Part shown: in pieces, positions 4,766 through 7,440 of the stretch
Numbering within the stretch: the stretch's first letter is position 1
Layout: each line of letters begins with the position of its first letter
Program-made: the position numbers and the translations under genes
Origin: an uncultured Agathobaculum sp.
GTDB taxonomy: Bacteria > Bacillota > Clostridia > Oscillospirales > Butyricicoccaceae
Reading direction: 5' to 3'
Length of the DNA stretch: 7,440 nt
Assembly: GCA_944380945.1 (NCBI GenBank)
Contig: CALWJG010000073.1
Coordinates: 1-7,440, forward strand
Notes under the pieces: generated by a model
What the model was told of the DNA's origin: nothing
Database searches by the model: none
Seen by the model: only the letters and a program-made list of their open reading frames with translations

Positions 4766-6676
4766 ATGAACGGTTTTCTCCCGATAAACAGGCAGGAAAT
4801 GCAGGACCGCGGCTGGTATTACTGCGATTTCCTGCTCGTCACCGGCGACGCATATGTCGACCACCCTTCATTCGGCACCGCGATCATCTCGCGCGTGCTG
4901 GAGGACGCGGGCTACAAGGTCGCTATTTTGAGCCAGCCGGATTTCCGCGACGAGCGCGACTTCACCGCCATGGGCCGCCCGCGCTACGCGGTGCTGATCA
5001 ACGGCGGCAATATCGACTCCATGGTCGCGCACTACACGGCGGCCAAAAAGCGCCGCTCAGACGACGCCTACACCCCGGGCGGCCAGGCGGGCAAGCGCCC
5101 GGACCGCGCGGTGACCGTCTATGCCATGCTCGCGCGGCGCGCGTTCCCGGATGTGCCGGTCTACCTCGGCGGCATCGAGGCCAGCCTGCGCCGCTTTGCG
5201 CATTATGACTACTGGGCGGACCGCGTCATGCCCTCCATTCTGGAGTCCACCGGCGCGGACGGGCTGATGTTCGGCATGAGCGAGCACGCGGTCGTCCAGC
5301 TGGCGGACAACTTAAAGCACGGCAAAAAGGGCGCGGACGCCTGCGTGGGCGTGCGCGGCACAGCCTACATGGCGCACGACGCGGCGGGCATCGAAAACGC
5401 GGTCGAGTGCCCGTCCTACGAGGATGTGTGCGCCGACAAGGCAGCCTATGCCCGCGCGGTCAAGCTGCAGTACGACGAGCAGGACCATGTGCGCGGCAGG
5501 GCGCTCCTGCAGCGCCACGGCCGGCGCGTGCTCATCCAGAATCCGCCCGCCCTGCCGCTGACCACCGCGGAGATGGACCACGTCTACGCCCTGCCCTATA
5601 TGCGCACCTATCATCCGTCGTATGAGGCGCTGGGCGGCGTGCCCGCCATTCAGGAGGTGCAGTTCTCCATCATCCACAACCGCGGCTGCTTCGGCGCGTG
5701 CAACTTCTGCGCGCTCGCGTTCCATCAGGGGCGGTACATCCAGGCGCGCAGCCACGAAAGCGTCCTTGCAGAGGCAAGACAGATCGTGCGCATGCCGGGC
5801 TTTAAGGGCTATATCCACGACGTCGGCGGCCCGACGGCCAATTTCCGCTTCCCCTCCTGCAAGCAGCAGGAGCAGCACGGCCTGTGCAAGAACAAGCGCT
5901 GCCTGTTCCCTTCTGCGTGTCAAAACCTCGAGGCAGACCACACCGACTACCTGAACCTGCTGCGCGAGCTGCGCCAGCTCGAGGGCGTCAAAAAGGTGTT
6001 CGTGCGCTCGGGGCTGCGCTATGACTACATGATGGCCGACCGCAACGACGCCTTTTTCCGCGAGCTGGTCGAGCACCATATCTCGGGCCAGCTCAAGGTC
6101 GCGCCCGAGCACATGAGCGATAACGCACTGTATTATATGGGCAAACCTTCATTTTCCGTATATGAGCAGTTCCGCGAGCGGTACGCCCGCATCAACCAGA
6201 AGCTGGGCCGCAAGCAGTATCTGGTGCCCTACCTGATGAGCTCACATCCCGGCGCGACGCTGGACGACGCGATCCTGCTCGCGGAGTACCTCAACAAGGT
6301 CGGCTACATGCCGGAGCAGGTGCAAGACTTCTATCCCACCCCGGGCACGCTCTCGACCGCGATGTACTACACCGAGATCGACCCGCGCACAATGAAGCCG
6401 GTCTATGTGGCCAAAACCGCGGAGGAAAAGGCCATGCAGCGCGCGCTCTTGCAGTGGCGGCGGCCGGACAAGCGGCCGATCGTGCTGGCGGCGCTCAAAA
6501 AGGCCGGGCGGGAGGATCTGATCGGCTACGGAAAGGAATGCCTGATCCGCCCGAACCGCGGCGAAAAGCCGCCCGTCCCCTCCAAAAAGACGGCGCGGCC
6601 CGCGAAATCCGCCGTCCCGCGCCACACGCCGAAGAAAAAGGGCTGGGCCAAGGCAAAGCCCAAGCGCAAGCGCTAA
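4766..6676 (+). CDS. YgiQ family radical SAM protein
   Basis: A 636-residue protein of the YgiQ/UPF0313 family, of unknown substrate. The N-terminal domain (about 1-290; motifs VTGDAYVDHPSFGTAIISRVLE, YLGGIEASLRR, MFGMSE) is typical of the family. The radical SAM core follows, with its [4Fe-4S] cysteines at 308, 312 and 315 in RGCFGACNFCA (CxxxCxxC). A second cysteine set at 365, 374, 379 and 385 (C-x8-C-x4-C-x5-C) is characteristic of the family and may bind an auxiliary cluster. The SAM domain continues to about 545 (KVAPEHMS, VPYLMSSHPG, QDFYPTPGT), then a C-terminal family extension to about 595. The last 40 residues are a Lys/Arg/Pro-rich, probably disordered tail ending KPKRKR. The ATG at 4766 follows AAAGGGGA at 4755-4762. 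No clear plus-strand promoter is visible; the start region abuts the divergent toxin promoter. Confidence 0.95.
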   Translation: MNGFLPINRQEMQDRGWYYCDFLLVTGDAYVDHPSFGTAIISRVLEDAGYKVAILSQPDFRDERDFTAMGRPRYAVLINGGNIDSMVAHYTAAKKRRSDDAYTPGGQAGKRPDRAVTVYAMLARRAFPDVPVYLGGIEASLRRFAHYDYWADRVMPSILESTGADGLMFGMSEHAVVQLADNLKHGKKGADACVGVRGTAYMAHDAAGIENAVECPSYEDVCADKAAYARAVKLQYDEQDHVRGRALLQRHGRRVLIQNPPALPLTTAEMDHVYALPYMRTYHPSYEALGGVPAIQEVQFSIIHNRGCFGACNFCALAFHQGRYIQARSHESVLAEARQIVRMPGFKGYIHDVGGPTANFRFPSCKQQEQHGLCKNKRCLFPSACQNLEADHTDYLNLLRELRQLEGVKKVFVRSGLRYDYMMADRNDAFFRELVEHHISGQLKVAPEHMSDNALYYMGKPSFSVYEQFRERYARINQKLGRKQYLVPYLMSSHPGATLDDAILLAEYLNKVGYMPEQVQDFYPTPGTLSTAMYYTEIDPRTMKPVYVAKTAEEKAMQRALLQWRRPDKRPIVLAALKKAGREDLIGYGKECLIRPNRGEKPPVPSKKTARPAKSAVPRHTPKKKGWAKAKPKRKR

Positions 6677-6710
6677 ACAGGATTTTCTTTTGCTGCGCAC
6701 TTACTTTTGT

Positions 6711-6739
6711 TTGACAAATCGCGCCCTGCGGTTTATAAT
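6711..6739 (+). promoter_or_regulatory. Consensus sigma-A promoter for the Lrp-type regulator
   Basis: TTGACA (6711-6716) and TATAAT (6734-6739), both perfect, with the optimal 17-base spacer. The start site is predicted near 6746. The promoter leads into the short leader with a terminator-like hairpin at 6755-6792 and then the regulator gene. Confidence 0.9.
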
Positions 6740-6744
6740 CATAA

Positions 6745-6792
6745 GTGAACAAAGGAGTTCACCATCCCCAAGGGGATCGTGGGCTCTTTTTT
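6745..6792 (+). promoter_or_regulatory. Attenuator-like leader before the Lrp-type gene
   Basis: GAGTTCAC (6755-6762) and ATCCCC (6764-6769) pair with GGGGAT (6772-6777) and GTGGGCTC (6779-6786), with two G-U pairs and one C-C mismatch. T6 follows at 6787-6792, then A and T4. This is a convincing intrinsic terminator placed only about 10 nt after the predicted transcript start. The competing pair GTGAAC (6745-6750) with GTTCAC (6757-6762) would break its base, as an anti-terminator would. A transcript stopping here would be about 45 nt. No riboswitch aptamer or T-box is recognisable in so short a leader. Confidence 0.6.
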
Positions 6793-6818
6793 ATTTTGTA
6801 AAAGGAGGGCGTCCGCCC

Positions 6819-7250
6819 ATGGATGAAATCGATCTGAAACTGCTCCGACTGCTGCAAAAGAACTCCCGCACGCCTGTCAAGGCGCTGGCGGGCGCGGTCA
6901 ACCTGTCCTCCCCTGCCGTCTCCGCGCGCATCGACCGGTTGGAGAAGCAGGGCGTGATCCGCGGCTACACGCTCGACGTCGACCCCCTGCAGCTCGGCCA
7001 CCACATCCTCGCCTATATCCATCTGGATATGCAGCCCGTGCAGAAGGAGGAATTCTATCCCTTTATCGCCGCCTGCCCCAATGTGCTCGAGTGCAGCTGC
7101 GTGACCGGCCAGTATTCCATGCTGATCAAGGTGATCTATCCCTCCACGCAGGAGCTGGACACCTTCATCGGCGGCCTGCAGCATTTCGGCAAAACCGAAA
7201 CGCAGATCGTATTCTCCACGCCGGTGCCGCCGCGGCCGGTGCAGATCTGA
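6819..7250 (+). CDS. Lrp/AsnC family transcriptional regulator
   Basis: A 143-residue DNA-binding protein of normal family length. Residues 2-50 are the AsnC-type helix-turn-helix (DEIDLKLLRLLQKNSRTPVKALA, then LSSPAVSARIDRLEKQGVIRGY). Residues about 64-133 are the RAM/AsnC ligand-binding domain (LAYIHLDM, CSCVTGQYSMLIKVIYPS, ELDTFIGGLQHFGKTETQIVFST). Lrp/AsnC proteins form octamers and usually respond to amino acids, controlling transport and metabolism and often their own gene. The specific ligand cannot be told. The ATG at 6819 is chosen because AAAGGAGG lies at 6801-6808, ten bases upstream, and homology begins at MDEIDLKLL. The gene is transcribed from its own consensus promoter through a terminator-like leader. 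No clear terminator follows it. Confidence 0.95.
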   Translation: MDEIDLKLLRLLQKNSRTPVKALAGAVNLSSPAVSARIDRLEKQGVIRGYTLDVDPLQLGHHILAYIHLDMQPVQKEEFYPFIAACPNVLECSCVTGQYSMLIKVIYPSTQELDTFIGGLQHFGKTETQIVFSTPVPPRPVQI

Positions 7251-7255
7251 GCCGG

Positions 7256-7284
7256 TTGACTTTCTTCTTTTTAATGGGTATCCT
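7256..7284 (+). promoter_or_regulatory. Promoter for the last gene
   Basis: TTGACT (7256-7261, five of six) and TATCCT (7279-7284, four of six) are 17 bases apart, starting six bases after the Lrp-type stop codon. The start site is predicted near 7291, giving a leader of about 57 nt before the next gene. Confidence 0.6.
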
Positions 7285-7314
7285 GTACGCATGATAGGGC
7301 GGCATATACCGCGC

Positions 7315-7328
7315 AAACCGTACGGTTT
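7315..7328. promoter_or_regulatory. Perfect 14-bp palindrome in the leader of the last gene
   Basis: AAACCGTACGGTTT is a perfect palindrome, preceded by a smaller dyad GCGG-catata-CCGC at 7299-7312. It lies about 25 bases after the predicted start site and about 20 bases before the start codon. It could be an operator acting as a roadblock, possibly for the neighbouring Lrp-type regulator, or an RNA hairpin. The binding protein is unknown. Confidence 0.45.
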
Positions 7329-7347
7329 CTCCTATGGAGGGATGGAT

Positions 7348-7440
7348 ATGAGCCTGATCAATGCATTCACCCACCGCCGCGTGTTTTCCACCTTTTCGCC
7401 CGAGGAGGCGCGCCGCGTCGAGCAGCTGCTCGCGGCGCAC
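7348..7440 (+). CDS. Hypothetical protein, 5' part only
   Basis: The first 31 codons of a gene running off the window. The peptide begins MSLINAFTHRRVFSTF, then SPEEARRVEQLLAAH. The pattern of a short strand followed by a helix (VFSTFSPEEARRVEQLL) loosely recalls small domains such as DUF2007-like proteins, but too little is visible to name a family. The ATG at 7348 is preferred over the in-frame ATG at 7342 because GGAGG at 7336-7340 is seven bases from the former and only one from the latter. It appears to have its own promoter and a palindrome in its leader. Confidence 0.75.
   Translation, partial: MSLINAFTHRRVFSTFSPEEARRVEQLLAAH

Noticed and set aside
6663..6674. AGCGC-AA-GCGCT at the ygiQ-like stop codon as a terminator
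   Set aside because: A 5-bp stem with a 2-base loop, and the following T-rich stretch starts ten bases later. It lies in the Lys/Arg codons of the tail, so the repeat is explained by coding.
6764..6842. A leader frame behind AAAGGAG (6751-6757) in the Lrp-type leader, as in a translated attenuator
   Set aside because: The codon at the right distance is ATC, not ATG, GTG or TTG. No usable start codon is seen, and no run of codons for one amino acid suggests a leader peptide.

Overview
The window looks like a chromosomal segment from a GC-rich member of the Clostridia, most likely an Oscillospirales or Butyricicoccaceae-type gut anaerobe. This is inferred from AGGAGG-type ribosome binding sites, consensus TTGACA/TATAAT promoters, the Firmicutes-specific ireB gene, a PheS with the Gram-positive four-cysteine insert, and strongly G/C-ending codons. 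I cannot assign a species from the sequence alone.

Layout. Positions 33-4004 hold the two subunits of phenylalanyl-tRNA synthetase, pheS and pheT. They are separated by an unusual 250-base gap packed with six or seven nearly abutting hairpins. PheT carries about 108 extra residues next to its tRNA-binding OB domain, and these look like a degenerate copy of that domain. A hairpin terminator follows pheT, then ireB (4215-4460). Positions 4470-4751 form a compact AT-richer island described below. A YgiQ-family radical SAM protein (4766-6676) is followed by an Lrp/AsnC-type regulator (6819-7250). The regulator is driven by a perfect promoter and preceded by a terminator-like leader. The start of an unrecognised gene (7348 to the window end) has its own promoter and a 14-bp palindrome in its leader.

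The most interesting region is 4470-4751. A perfect plus-strand promoter drives a predicted small RNA of about 94 nt that ends at a symmetric bidirectional terminator. From the other side, a near-consensus minus-strand promoter drives a short mRNA of about 162 nt. That mRNA encodes a 22-residue hydrophobic peptide with a very strong Shine-Dalgarno sequence, which can be masked in a GCAA-tetraloop hairpin. The two RNAs converge and overlap across the terminator, which also contains the peptide's stop codon. This is the architecture of a type I toxin-antitoxin locus. Unusually, both RNAs begin with almost the same 5' sequence in the same sense, so the pair looks like an inverted duplication of promoter plus leader. 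I do not recognise the peptide as a member of a named toxin family.

The rest is mainly housekeeping: tRNA charging (PheST), envelope and cephalosporin-stress signalling (IreB, partner of the IreK kinase in enterococci), a radical SAM enzyme of unclear substrate, and an amino-acid-responsive type of regulator.
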